NCBI GenBank assembly: GCA_937892085.1
Contig: CALAVD010000125.1
Location: 1 to 5,997, forward strand
Direction: 5' to 3'
DNA length: 5,997 nt
From: an uncultured Prevotellaceae bacterium
GTDB taxonomy: Bacteria; Bacteroidota; Bacteroidia; Bacteroidales; Muribaculaceae
The first letter of the stretch is position 1; the number at the start of each line of letters is the position of its first letter. The notes beneath the pieces are model-generated. The model did not search any database. It had not been told where the DNA came from and saw only the letters and a program-made list of their open reading frames with translations. Shown in pieces: positions 1 through 5,925 of this stretch. A program made the position numbers and the translations under genes.

Positions 1-96
1 CTCCAAAGCAGGGAAATACAACAAAGCAACATATATAAAAAGTAAACTTTGGAGAGTGGGGAGATTCCTTAACGTATTATACTCGGACGTTTCTTC

Positions 97-150
97 TTAC
101 GGTGTCTTCTTTCGGTGTTTGTCTTACGGTGTCTTCTTTCGGTGTTTGTC
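97..150 (-). repeat. 27-bp perfect tandem duplication containing the stop codon
   Basis: Two identical adjacent 27-bp units lie at 97-123 and 124-150. Read on the minus strand in the frame of the Spy-like C-terminus, each unit encodes DKHRKKTP followed by TAA, so the basic tail and its stop codon are duplicated exactly. The first stop reached is at 124-126; the second copy lies outside the reading frame as 3' sequence. The unit is nine codons long, so loss or gain of a copy would leave the encoded tail unchanged. Confidence 0.85.
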
Positions 151-556
151 TTTCGGATGTGGTGCAACGCTTTTCAGCATTTCACGATGGAAGGCATCGT
201 CGGCAAGCATGATGGCATACACCTTCTTTGCAGATATAGCCTTCCTTGTCCGTTTCCGGCATTTCGGACCTTTTCAGTTTCATCTCTTTCTGCATCAGTT
301 CGCGCTGCTTCTCCTTCATCTCTTGGAAAAGCGGGAACACCTTTTCACATTCTGCCGGGGTCAGGTCTGCTTTCTGTGCGATGTAAGCCTTCATCTTAGC
401 CCTGAATTCCTCGACGTTGAAGTGAGGTTGTTTCGCCTCCTGCGCAAATGCCTGCCCGGCGCACCACCATCCGTTCCCGTTCGGGAACAAAGCGATGCCC
501 ATCAGCATGGCAAGGATCCACATGATTCGATTCTTTCTCATGGCTTTATTCTCCAT
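124..556 (-). pseudogene. Spy/CpxP-like periplasmic protein, internal deletion plus frameshift
   Basis: Third gene of the sigma-factor operon, starting 2 bp after the stop of the upstream membrane protein. The intact part has a signal peptide (MRKNRIMWILAML..., cleavage probably AFA|QEA) and the first helices of the Bacteroidetes Spy/CpxP-like family, with LTPAECEKVFPLFQEMKEKQ typical of these periplasmic chaperone-like proteins. After MPETDKE the open frame runs into an unrelated Cys-rich tail and stops at 182. In another frame from about 240 down to 124 the expected family C-terminus is plain: AISAKKVYAIMLADDAFHRE, then MLKSVAPHPKDKHRKKTP and TAA. From memory of homologues, about 28 residues are missing at the junction and the loss is not a multiple of three. 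Short AAGG repeats lie at the breakpoint (AAGGAAGGC), suggesting slippage or microhomology deletion. ATG at 554-556 or ATG at 539-541 (GGAG 9 nt upstream) may be the start. The truncated form could still be made and secreted, but it lacks the conserved last helix. Confidence 0.72.
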
Positions 557-558
557 TC

Positions 559-906
559 TTATTCGGCTTCCGTCAGGTACACGGCTATTTCCGTATTACC
601 GACCATGATATAGTCCAATTCATCGTCATAAAATGATTCCACTGCTGCATCGTTGTTCTCAGCCAGTTGGGTAGTCACGGAGGGACGGTTGCTCCACAGC
701 ACCACAGACGTAAGCCCCGCCACGACCACAATGGCTGCGGCATAGTGCCAAATGCGAGGCAACAGGCGAACCGTCTTTCCCTTCTTCCCGGTCTGGGGCA
801 GACGGTTCATCAGTCTTTCGTTGAACCCCTCAAAGTAACCTTCGGGAACACGGAAGGGATTCCGCCGTCCAACCAATTCCTGTATGTTCATGTCCTCTTT
901 AGTCAT
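559..906 (-). CDS. Single-pass membrane protein, candidate anti-sigma factor
   Basis: A 115-residue protein with a cytoplasmic N-terminus, one membrane segment and a short outer part. The N-terminal motif NPFRVPEGYFEGFNERLMNR (residues 16-35) is the hallmark of a small Bacteroidetes family often encoded directly after ECF sigma genes. A basic stretch (KKGK...R) precedes the hydrophobic segment at about residues 54-71 (HYAAAIVVVAGLTSVVLW), which predicts an N-in topology. The acidic C-terminal end, DDELDYIMVGNTEIAVYLTE (94-113), is the family's second conserved block. It lies 57 bp after the sigma gene and 2 bp before the Spy-like gene, so the three are almost certainly co-transcribed. The role as membrane anchor or inhibitor of the sigma factor is inferred from position and topology; I see no zinc-finger (ZAS) HxxxCxxC motif, so it is not a classical RseA/ZAS anti-sigma. 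ATG at 904-906 is used; M6 is an alternative start. Confidence 0.85.
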   Translation of the reverse strand: MTKEDMNIQELVGRRNPFRVPEGYFEGFNERLMNRLPQTGKKGKTVRLLPRIWHYAAAIVVVAGLTSVVLWSNRPSVTTQLAENNDAAVESFYDDELDYIMVGNTEIAVYLTEAE

Positions 907-963
907 TGTTTTACAACATTTTGCATCCTTGTATCTTGTTAGATATACAGAGGGCTAAAAGGT

Positions 964-1524
964 TTAATCGTGTTTTTCAAAAAAATCACATATTTTCTTC
1001 ACGGCATGATGATAAGACGCTTTCAACGCTCCCACGCTGGTAGAAAGGAACTTGCTCATCTCCTCATATTTCATCTCGTCGTAGTAGCGCATGTTGAAGA
1101 CAAGGCGCTGCTTATCGGGCAGAGTGGCGATGGCACGCTGCAACTTGAGTTGAGCCTCGTCACCGTCGAAGTACTTGTCGGCTTCCAGACTATTGACGAG
1201 GAAGGAATCATCGTCATCGAGCGAGATGTTATTTTGAATTTTTTTCTTGTTGATGAAAGTTATCGACTCGTTGATGGCAATCTTGTAGAGCCAAGTTGAG
1301 AGCTTAGCATCACCACGGAAGTTGTCAATGTTGGTCCATGCCTTGATAAACGTGTTTTGAAGCACGTCGTTAGCGTCGTCATGGTCAACTACCATGCGAC
1401 GTATGTGCCAATATAGCTGTTCGGAATAGTGCTCTATCACTTTTCCGAAAGCTGCGCGACAAGTGTCCTGCTTGTGCAATTGCTCAATGATATCTTCTTC
1501 GTCGTATTTTACTCGTGCTGCCAT
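964..1524 (-). CDS. ECF-type RNA polymerase sigma-70 factor
   Basis: A 186-residue sigma factor that directs RNA polymerase to a specific promoter set. Region 2 spans about residues 26-95: the core-binding and -10-recognition helices DDANDVLQNTFIKAWTNID (49-67) and STWLYKIAINES (76-87) are textbook ECF sequence. A short acidic linker (LDDDD, 102-106) leads to region 4 (about 127-182), with LPDKQRLVFNMRYYDEMKYE and the recognition helix near SVGALKASYHHAVKKI. There are no extra N- or C-terminal domains. I start at ATG 1522-1524 rather than the in-frame TTG at 1555-1557, because that TTG falls inside a perfect -7 promoter box (TAACTTTG, 1545-1552), and family members normally begin a few residues before the DEEDII-type sequence seen here. 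It heads an operon with the membrane protein and the Spy-like gene. No FecR-like protein is present, so this is not a FecI-type iron sigma. Confidence 0.93.
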   Translation of the reverse strand: MAARVKYDEEDIIEQLHKQDTCRAAFGKVIEHYSEQLYWHIRRMVVDHDDANDVLQNTFIKAWTNIDNFRGDAKLSTWLYKIAINESITFINKKKIQNNISLDDDDSFLVNSLEADKYFDGDEAQLKLQRAIATLPDKQRLVFNMRYYDEMKYEEMSKFLSTSVGALKASYHHAVKKICDFFEKHD

Positions 1525-1544
1525 GAGTTTTCTAAAAACCGCTT

Positions 1545-1578
1545 CAAAGTTACTCAATATTTTTCAGTTTAGCACAAA
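1545..1578 (-). promoter_or_regulatory. Bacteroidetes-type promoter of the sigma-factor operon
   Basis: On the minus strand a perfect TAnnTTTG -7 box (TAACTTTG, 1545-1552) is preceded by TTTG (1575-1578) with a 22-bp spacer, close to the 19-21 bp usual for the primary sigma factor of Bacteroides. Transcription would begin roughly at 1535-1540, giving a leader of about 12-18 nt before the ATG at 1524. It starts just past the terminator of the lipoprotein unit, so the two operons are separated. Confidence 0.6.
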
Positions 1579-1596
1579 AAAATAGTAACAAATTGC

Positions 1597-1634
1597 AAAA
1601 ACACCTGCACAAGAGTGTCCTTGAGCAGGTGTTT
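1597..1634 (-). terminator. Intrinsic terminator after lipoprotein B
   Basis: On the minus strand a long hairpin begins 22 bp after the lipoprotein B stop. Outer arms AAACACCTGC/GCAGGTGTTT (1625-1634 with 1599-1608) pair perfectly, then there is a single T-T mismatch, then CAAG/CTTG and a 6-nt loop (1614-1619). The stem runs into five T residues ending at 1597. The same hairpin could work on the plus strand only weakly, since it is followed there by just three T residues. Confidence 0.85.
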
Positions 1635-1656
1635 GATGCGATTATCGGCAACTTTA

Positions 1657-2448
1657 TCAGTTAGCAAAAGCTTTGCCGGCTAAGGTGCCGTTGTACTTGT
1701 CATTGATGGTGAAGGTGCCGTTGACAACCTGTCCGCTACCGCTGATGATGGCCTCAAACTCGTTGAGGGTGTAAGACCCATCGGTAGAGCGTTGGTCGCC
1801 TGAGTAGGTCACCTTGTAGCCAGTGGCTGTAGCCTCGGCATGCAGTCCGTAGAACACCACCTGCGTAATAATGCCGCTCACCTCGCTAAGCGCAAACTCC
1901 CCCATTGCCATCTGAGCACTCATATCCTTTGGGTTGATGTCGATTACCAATGCTCCGTAGGGGCTCTCTTTTGTCTCGCCTGTCTCGGAGTTGGTAATAT
2001 TATAAGTAAGGTAAGGATAATAGAGGTTGGATGATGTCATCACCCTGTGAGTGCCGTTATACACGAATTCTATGTAAAGACATCCCGTGCCTGGACGATA
2101 ATATCCTTTGAGATTGGTAATGCTATTGCCACCGTCGGCAGCCGAAAAAGTGTAGCAGCTGTATTCAACATTTGGCTCAAGAGGAACATCCTTGAGCGAC
2201 ACTGTAGCAGTGGTGTTGTCAGTGATAGCAGCAGTATAGTTGACTGAGAGCGTTGCCTCATTCACGTTCCACACCATAGAGATGGCGCTTGTTGTCACTT
2301 GCACCGATTGTCCATCGGCAATGCTCACCGAGTTGTTCAACACCTCGCCTTGAATTTGGTGTGTGTTGTAATCTTCATCAGATTTTGTGCAGGCACCCAG
2401 AGTCACCATGAGCGCTACCAGCATGAGTATTGAAAATACTTTTTTCAT
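1657..2448 (-). CDS. Surface-type lipoprotein B, paralog of the neighbouring lipoprotein
   Basis: A 263-residue lipoprotein of a family I do not recognise. A type II signal peptide with lipobox LGAC puts the lipidated cysteine at residue 20. The following TKSDEDY matches the acidic export signal that sends Bacteroidetes lipoproteins to the cell surface. The rest is rich in Thr, Ser, Val, Tyr and Asn with alternating hydrophobics, suggesting a beta-sandwich or barrel. Anchors shared with lipoprotein A are NNSVSIA (38-44), VNEATL (62-67), GYYRP (115-119), MTSSN (137-141), the INPKDMSAQM stretch (171-180) and ATATG (206-210). Cysteines 98 and 123 have no counterpart in A and could form a disulfide. 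It is the last gene of the receptor cluster, separated from A by 181 bp with a hairpin, and is followed by a strong terminator. It probably binds or hands over the receptor's substrate; that role is inference from context. ATG at 2446-2448 gives a clean MKKVF signal peptide. Confidence 0.88.
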   Translation of the reverse strand: MKKVFSILMLVALMVTLGACTKSDEDYNTHQIQGEVLNNSVSIADGQSVQVTTSAISMVWNVNEATLSVNYTAAITDNTTATVSLKDVPLEPNVEYSCYTFSAADGGNSITNLKGYYRPGTGCLYIEFVYNGTHRVMTSSNLYYPYLTYNITNSETGETKESPYGALVIDINPKDMSAQMAMGEFALSEVSGIITQVVFYGLHAEATATGYKVTYSGDQRSTDGSYTLNEFEAIISGSGQVVNGTFTINDKYNGTLAGKAFAN

Positions 2449-2531
2449 TGTCGTGTTATTTTTATTGTTAGTATTGTCTTTTTAATAACGCACAAAGTTG
2501 AAAATCTTGCATTGATTTGGTGAAAATGTGC

Positions 2532-2564
2532 AAAAAAATGCGCCACAAAGATAGCGCATTTTTT
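2532..2564. terminator. A/T-flanked hairpin between the lipoprotein paralogs (possible bidirectional terminator or attenuator)
   Basis: An 11-bp perfect stem, AAAAAATGCGC (2533-2543) with GCGCATTTTTT (2554-2564), closes a 10-nt loop. On either strand the GC core is preceded by A residues and followed by six or seven T residues, the layout of a bidirectional intrinsic terminator. It lies 66 bp after the lipoprotein A stop and 84 bp before lipoprotein B. The minus-strand loop holds TATCTTTG (2546-2553), a perfect -7 match, but the nearest TTG lies only 16 bp upstream, so a promoter here is uncertain. Confidence 0.6.
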
Positions 2565-2629
2565 AGAGTCAAGACTAATAATTATAAATAATTAGTGAAA
2601 ATATCGTTAATTGATGATAAGGGTCAACA

Positions 2630-3517
2630 CTAATTGGCTCTCCACTGCCACAGGTAGAGAGATGAGGAGCTGTCCCACACACCGCCCATACTGTTGAAGA
2701 AAATGGTGTTAGAACCGCCGGTGAGGTCGATTGTGCCCTGGTAATTGGTGACATTCATTGGTGCCATGGGAGTTGCCTGGTCGAGGTTGGCACCCGAGAA
2801 GTTGTAAGGCACGATGTTGTTGCCAGCGAGGTCAAATCCTGTAGCAGTAGGAGTCACGTCAATGTCAGGGATAGAGATTTTCTTAAGCACAGGGCTGATG
2901 GCGCCACCCACCGTGAACTGAATGTTGTGCATGAACACCTCGGCCTTCATTGTAGCGACATCAATCTTGTAGATGTAGTAGGTCTCAGTGGGGGAAGTAT
3001 AGTCGTTACCTTCCACTCGACTTCTAATTGTACTGCTGGTCACCAGCACTAACCAAGTGTTATTAACGGTATATCTCAAGCTATAAACATTGTTGCGCTT
3101 GTCGATATAGCCATGTACATCGCTGAGAGTGTAGTTTGTGTTCTCCTCGAGACTCCCTGGCTTCAAAAACTTGGGGCTTGAAGCAAAAAACTCCACATAT
3201 TGATCATTGAGTTTATAAGTCTTGATGCTTTCCATAACAAACGACACTGGATAAGGCATGTGAGAGTCAAATTTAACGCCATTAGCCTTCACATCTACTG
3301 TCGCCTCGTTCATGTCGCGATACTCGATGTCGAAGGTATAGTCGGCAGTCTCGATGTAGTTCACGCTATTGGAGGCAATAGTCACAGTGCTATTGATAAG
3401 GTCTTTGCCAATAACAGTCTCGTTAGTGATTTCGGGTGAATAGGGTTCGTCGTCGCCACACGAGGTGAACGACAAAGCCATAGCCACAAGGGCAAGAGAT
3501 AATAAAATTTTCTTCAT
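2630..3517 (-). CDS. Surface-type lipoprotein A, unknown substrate
   Basis: A 295-residue lipoprotein with signal peptide MKKILLSLALVAMALSFTSC; the lipidated cysteine is residue 20 and the next residues, GDDEPY, match the Bacteroidetes surface-export signal. No named domain is evident to me. The mature part looks all-beta, with many aromatic and Asn/Thr residues and no other cysteine. It aligns collinearly with lipoprotein B: INSTVTIA (41-48), MNEATV (69-74), the DVHGYID block (133-139), VTSST (159-163), IDVATMKAEVFM (185-196) and TATG (224-227) each have a counterpart in order. It starts 33 bp after the receptor stop with no terminator or clear promoter between, so the two are expected to share a transcript. 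Lipoproteins beside TonB receptors in this phylum often capture ligand at the cell surface (HmuY and XusB style); this one resembles neither by eye. The ATG at 3515-3517 is the only sensible start. Confidence 0.88.
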   Translation of the reverse strand: MKKILLSLALVAMALSFTSCGDDEPYSPEITNETVIGKDLINSTVTIASNSVNYIETADYTFDIEYRDMNEATVDVKANGVKFDSHMPYPVSFVMESIKTYKLNDQYVEFFASSPKFLKPGSLEENTNYTLSDVHGYIDKRNNVYSLRYTVNNTWLVLVTSSTIRSRVEGNDYTSPTETYYIYKIDVATMKAEVFMHNIQFTVGGAISPVLKKISIPDIDVTPTATGFDLAGNNIVPYNFSGANLDQATPMAPMNVTNYQGTIDLTGGSNTIFFNSMGGVWDSSSSLYLWQWRAN

Positions 3518-3550
3518 AAATGTATAGTTGTTAGTTATTTAATATTTAGC

Positions 3551-5776
3551 TTAGATGTTTACCCTGAGTGTTGCTCCAAGCATTCTTCCCTTGCCTCGTT
3601 GCAGGAACTCGTGGCTGATTGAGACGAAGTAGAACGTGCTGTAGTGTGTGTCGGTGAGGTTCCTGCCCCACAGTTGCAGGGTGTAATGCTTGCCTGCAAG
3701 AGTGACACTGCTACCCAGCAGAGCATAGAACGGCTGGCGCAAGGTATTAGCCTCGTTCCAATATATCTCGCCAGTGCCTCTTAGGCTGGCATCGATGGTG
3801 ATGCTCTGCGCCCAGTCACCGCCTCCTTTCAAGTTGCAGGTATAGTAAGCTTGAGCAAAGAGCGTGTGCTGCGGACAATAAGGGACGAGTTTGTCCTTAT
3901 AGTCGGCTTTGCCGTCGTTATACCTCACAAATCGCGCGTCACAAAATCCGTAACTTATAGCCATCCCCAAGTCGTCGGTGAAATTGAAATGCGCACTGAC
4001 CTCGGCTCCAAGACTGCGCGTCTTGCCGGCGTTAGTCATAATGCGACCGGTAGTGGTGCCGTCGGGGAAAATCGTCATCTGGCGGTCGCGGCAGTCTATA
4101 TAGAAGAGTGCTGCATCAGTGTGAATGCGGCGGTTGGCGCTCTCGTAGTGGCATCCCAACTCGTAGTTCCACGCCTTCTCGGGCTTGTAGCCCACGATGT
4201 CGTTGATGTCGTAGCTTGCTCCAATGCCCATGATGCCCATGAGCCGCTGTTGCAGCACGTCGCTGAACATCTGGGTGTTGAAACCTCCCGCCTTATAGCC
4301 TTTTGTGATGCTGGCATAGATACTCGCTTTGCCACTGGCTGGTAAGTGATAAGTAACCGTGAACTTTGGCAACAGTTCCATGAAGTGCTTGCTGAGGCTG
4401 CCTCCATCGTCAATGTCGATGTCTTCGCTAAGATAGACTGTTCCAGCGGCGGCATCCATCACTTTGTAGCCAGTGTGGGTGAGGCTGTGATAGTTGAGCG
4501 TGGCGTGTTCATAATCAAGGCGCAGCCCAGCAGTGAAGGTGAACCTCTTCCAGTCGATGCTCGACTGATGATAGAGAGCTACGCCCCATGTGGGATTGGT
4601 GAAATTGCTGCCCAGCACAAAGTTGCGCTCGTTCCACACCACTGGATAATAGGGGTTGATATTGTTGACATGGTCCTCTATCAGTAGCTTTATGCCTGTG
4701 TCCTTGAAGGTTACGGGGGCGTCCATGTGATAGCGGCGATAGAAGCCAAAGGCACCCACGAGCCACTTATAGGCGCGGTCGTCATTGCCTCGCGCCACCA
4801 CATCATGTGTGACGGCATGCTCACGACGCGCCTGGGTAAGGGTGAAGTACGGCAGCGGTGTGAAGTCTTGGTCGAGCGTCATGTTGTCGTCGATGTACTG
4901 GTAGCTGGTGATGCTTGAGAGTGCCCAGCGATCAAATCGCTTGGTCACCGTGAGTGCGTCCATCACGCTGGTGCGGCGATAAAAACAGGTGTCGTTATAG
5001 GCAATCTGCCCTGTCTCCACCCACTTATATGGGTAGCCACCCTGACGGCTTATCGAGCCACTCAGCGTGTTGCTCAAGGTGAGCGACGGCGACGGCTGCC
5101 ACACGAGTTTGAGGCGTGCCGAGCCCTGGCGTTCATGGTCGCACAGCTTGCCGTTGTAATCGTTTCTGTATTGTCCTTTAGTGGAAGTGTAATAAGCACT
5201 GCCGGCGATGCCTAATTGCTCGTTGACACGGGCATAGTGGCTCGCACCGAACTTCAAGCTCATGTGTGATGCCACCTCCGCAATAAGACGCGTGCCTTGC
5301 CACATCATGGGCGAGAGGGTGTAAACATTAATCAGTCCGCCCATAGTGTTGCGCCCGTAGAGGGTGCTCTGCGGGCCACGCAGCATCTCCACGCGCGAGA
5401 TGTCGGCGATGTCGAAGTCGTAGTTCTCCTTGCACATCACCGGCACGTTGTCGATGTTCAGCCCCATTGACGGCTGGTCGATGCGCGCGCCGAGACCGCG
5501 GACATATATCGTCGATGTCATGCGGCTGCCATAGTCGGGCAAGAAGAAGTTGGGCACAAGGTCGCTCACTCCTCGCACCGTTACGATGCCGTTGCGTTCC
5601 ACTTCGCCCTTGTCGAGCACAGTGACCGAGGTGCCAAGACCAACGCCAGCGCCCTGCTTGATGGCAGTAACATTCACACCCTCAAGGGCTACAGTGTCGG
5701 TCACGGCACTTTCTTGTGCCATAACGCCCAGCTGGCAGGCAGCGGCTATCACTAATGTAAAAAAGCATTTTTTCAC
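3551..5776 (-). CDS. TonB-dependent outer-membrane receptor
   Basis: A 741-residue receptor that imports a ligand across the outer membrane using TonB/ExbBD energy. The signal peptide (residues 1-20, cleavage VMA|QES) is followed by a TonB-box-like stretch VALEGVNVTA (29-38) and the plug (about 45-155), with TSTIYVRGLGAR (87-98), GLNIDNVPV (105-113) and the classic VEMLRGPQSTLYGRNTMGG (129-147). The remainder is the 22-strand barrel, with typical ITKGYKAGGFN and LWGRNLTDTHY motifs and an end of GATLRVNI, Ile instead of the more usual aromatic. Length and motifs fit the siderophore/haem-type receptors. The N-terminal carboxypeptidase-like domain of SusC proteins is absent, as is the STN signalling domain of FecA-type transducers. 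I start at GTG 5774-5776 (then KKCFFTLVIAAACQ) because the longer form from a TTG at 5812 adds MWVWRKRCNFAH ahead of a complete signal peptide. The ligand cannot be told from sequence. Confidence 0.95.
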   Translation of the reverse strand: MKKCFFTLVIAAACQLGVMAQESAVTDTVALEGVNVTAIKQGAGVGLGTSVTVLDKGEVERNGIVTVRGVSDLVPNFFLPDYGSRMTSTIYVRGLGARIDQPSMGLNIDNVPVMCKENYDFDIADISRVEMLRGPQSTLYGRNTMGGLINVYTLSPMMWQGTRLIAEVASHMSLKFGASHYARVNEQLGIAGSAYYTSTKGQYRNDYNGKLCDHERQGSARLKLVWQPSPSLTLSNTLSGSISRQGGYPYKWVETGQIAYNDTCFYRRTSVMDALTVTKRFDRWALSSITSYQYIDDNMTLDQDFTPLPYFTLTQARREHAVTHDVVARGNDDRAYKWLVGAFGFYRRYHMDAPVTFKDTGIKLLIEDHVNNINPYYPVVWNERNFVLGSNFTNPTWGVALYHQSSIDWKRFTFTAGLRLDYEHATLNYHSLTHTGYKVMDAAAGTVYLSEDIDIDDGGSLSKHFMELLPKFTVTYHLPASGKASIYASITKGYKAGGFNTQMFSDVLQQRLMGIMGIGASYDINDIVGYKPEKAWNYELGCHYESANRRIHTDAALFYIDCRDRQMTIFPDGTTTGRIMTNAGKTRSLGAEVSAHFNFTDDLGMAISYGFCDARFVRYNDGKADYKDKLVPYCPQHTLFAQAYYTCNLKGGGDWAQSITIDASLRGTGEIYWNEANTLRQPFYALLGSSVTLAGKHYTLQLWGRNLTDTHYSTFYFVSISHEFLQRGKGRMLGATLRVNI

Positions 5777-5781
5777 GTGTG

Positions 5782-5813
5782 CAAAATTACACCTTTTTCT
5801 CCACACCCACAAT
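5782..5813 (-). promoter_or_regulatory. Bacteroidetes-type promoter of the receptor
   Basis: On the minus strand a perfect TAnnTTTG -7 box (TAATTTTG, 5782-5789) lies 20 bp downstream of ATTG (5810-5813), which matches the -33 core TTG. The -7 box ends only 5 bp before the GTG start codon, so the predicted transcript begins at or within a few nucleotides of the start codon. No comparably good promoter is visible further upstream to 5997. Confidence 0.6.
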
Positions 5814-5829
5814 CACTACAAGTAGTGAT
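5812..5829. promoter_or_regulatory. Perfect 8+2+8 palindrome, candidate operator
   Basis: ATCACTAC-AA-GTAGTGAT is a perfect inverted repeat with a 2-bp centre. It overlaps the -33 box of the receptor promoter by two bases and extends upstream, a position where a bound dimer could block or assist RNA polymerase. It has no T tract, and any RNA from the receptor promoter starts downstream of it, so it is not a terminator of that gene. Its spacing differs from the TACA-N2-TGTA of BlaI/MecI/CopY operators, and I do not recognise the regulator. Confidence 0.5.
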
Positions 5830-5878
5830 AAAACAATGAGCCTGACGCAAGCCAAAGACTGTGAATGCAAAAACACCC

Positions 5879-5925
5879 ATTTTGACAATTTTGACAAAAT
5901 CAGCGAACGGGAGGACAAATTGACA
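5879..5925. promoter_or_regulatory. Two phased pairs of GACA direct repeats
   Basis: On the plus strand GACA occurs at 5884, 5893, 5914 and 5922, all in one orientation. The first pair is a perfect 9-bp tandem repeat ATTTTGACA (5879-5887, 5888-5896); the second is GGACAAATTGACA. The pairs are 29-30 bp apart, about three helical turns, so both would face the same side of the DNA. Such same-orientation half-sites upstream of a promoter suit AraC-type or response-regulator activators, but the DNA is AT-rich and chance cannot be excluded. Nothing else that I can support lies in 5830-5997. Confidence 0.3.

Noticed and set aside
1..54. 8-bp inverted repeat CTCCAAAG (1-8) with CTTTGGAG (47-54)
   Set aside because: The arms are short, the 38-nt loop is AT-rich, there is no T tract, and the left arm is cut by the window edge.
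182..240. Cys-rich ending CKEGVCHHACRRC that resembles a metal-binding motif
   Set aside because: It is explained by reading the family C-terminus (KKVYAIMLADDAFHR) out of frame after the deletion.
56..613. Long plus-strand open frame (185 codons) across the Spy-like gene and the end of the membrane protein
   Set aside because: It is antisense to genes with clear family motifs, has low-complexity repeats from the 27-bp duplication, and shows no recognisable domain.
907..963. Small inverted repeat TATCT/AGATA between the sigma and membrane-protein genes
   Set aside because: Only five A/T-rich base pairs, with no T tract; likely chance.
3851..4766. Several plus- and minus-strand open frames inside the receptor gene
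   Set aside because: All are out-of-frame shadows of the receptor with no domains or plausible starts of their own.
3551..5776. SusC/SusD polysaccharide utilisation pair
   Set aside because: The receptor lacks the SusC N-terminal extension and the downstream lipoproteins are 263-295 residues and all-beta in character, not the ~500-residue helical SusD.
964..5776. FecI/FecR/FecA-style signalling between sigma factor and receptor
   Set aside because: There is no FecR-like gene, the receptor has no STN signalling domain, and a strong terminator plus a separate promoter divide the two units.
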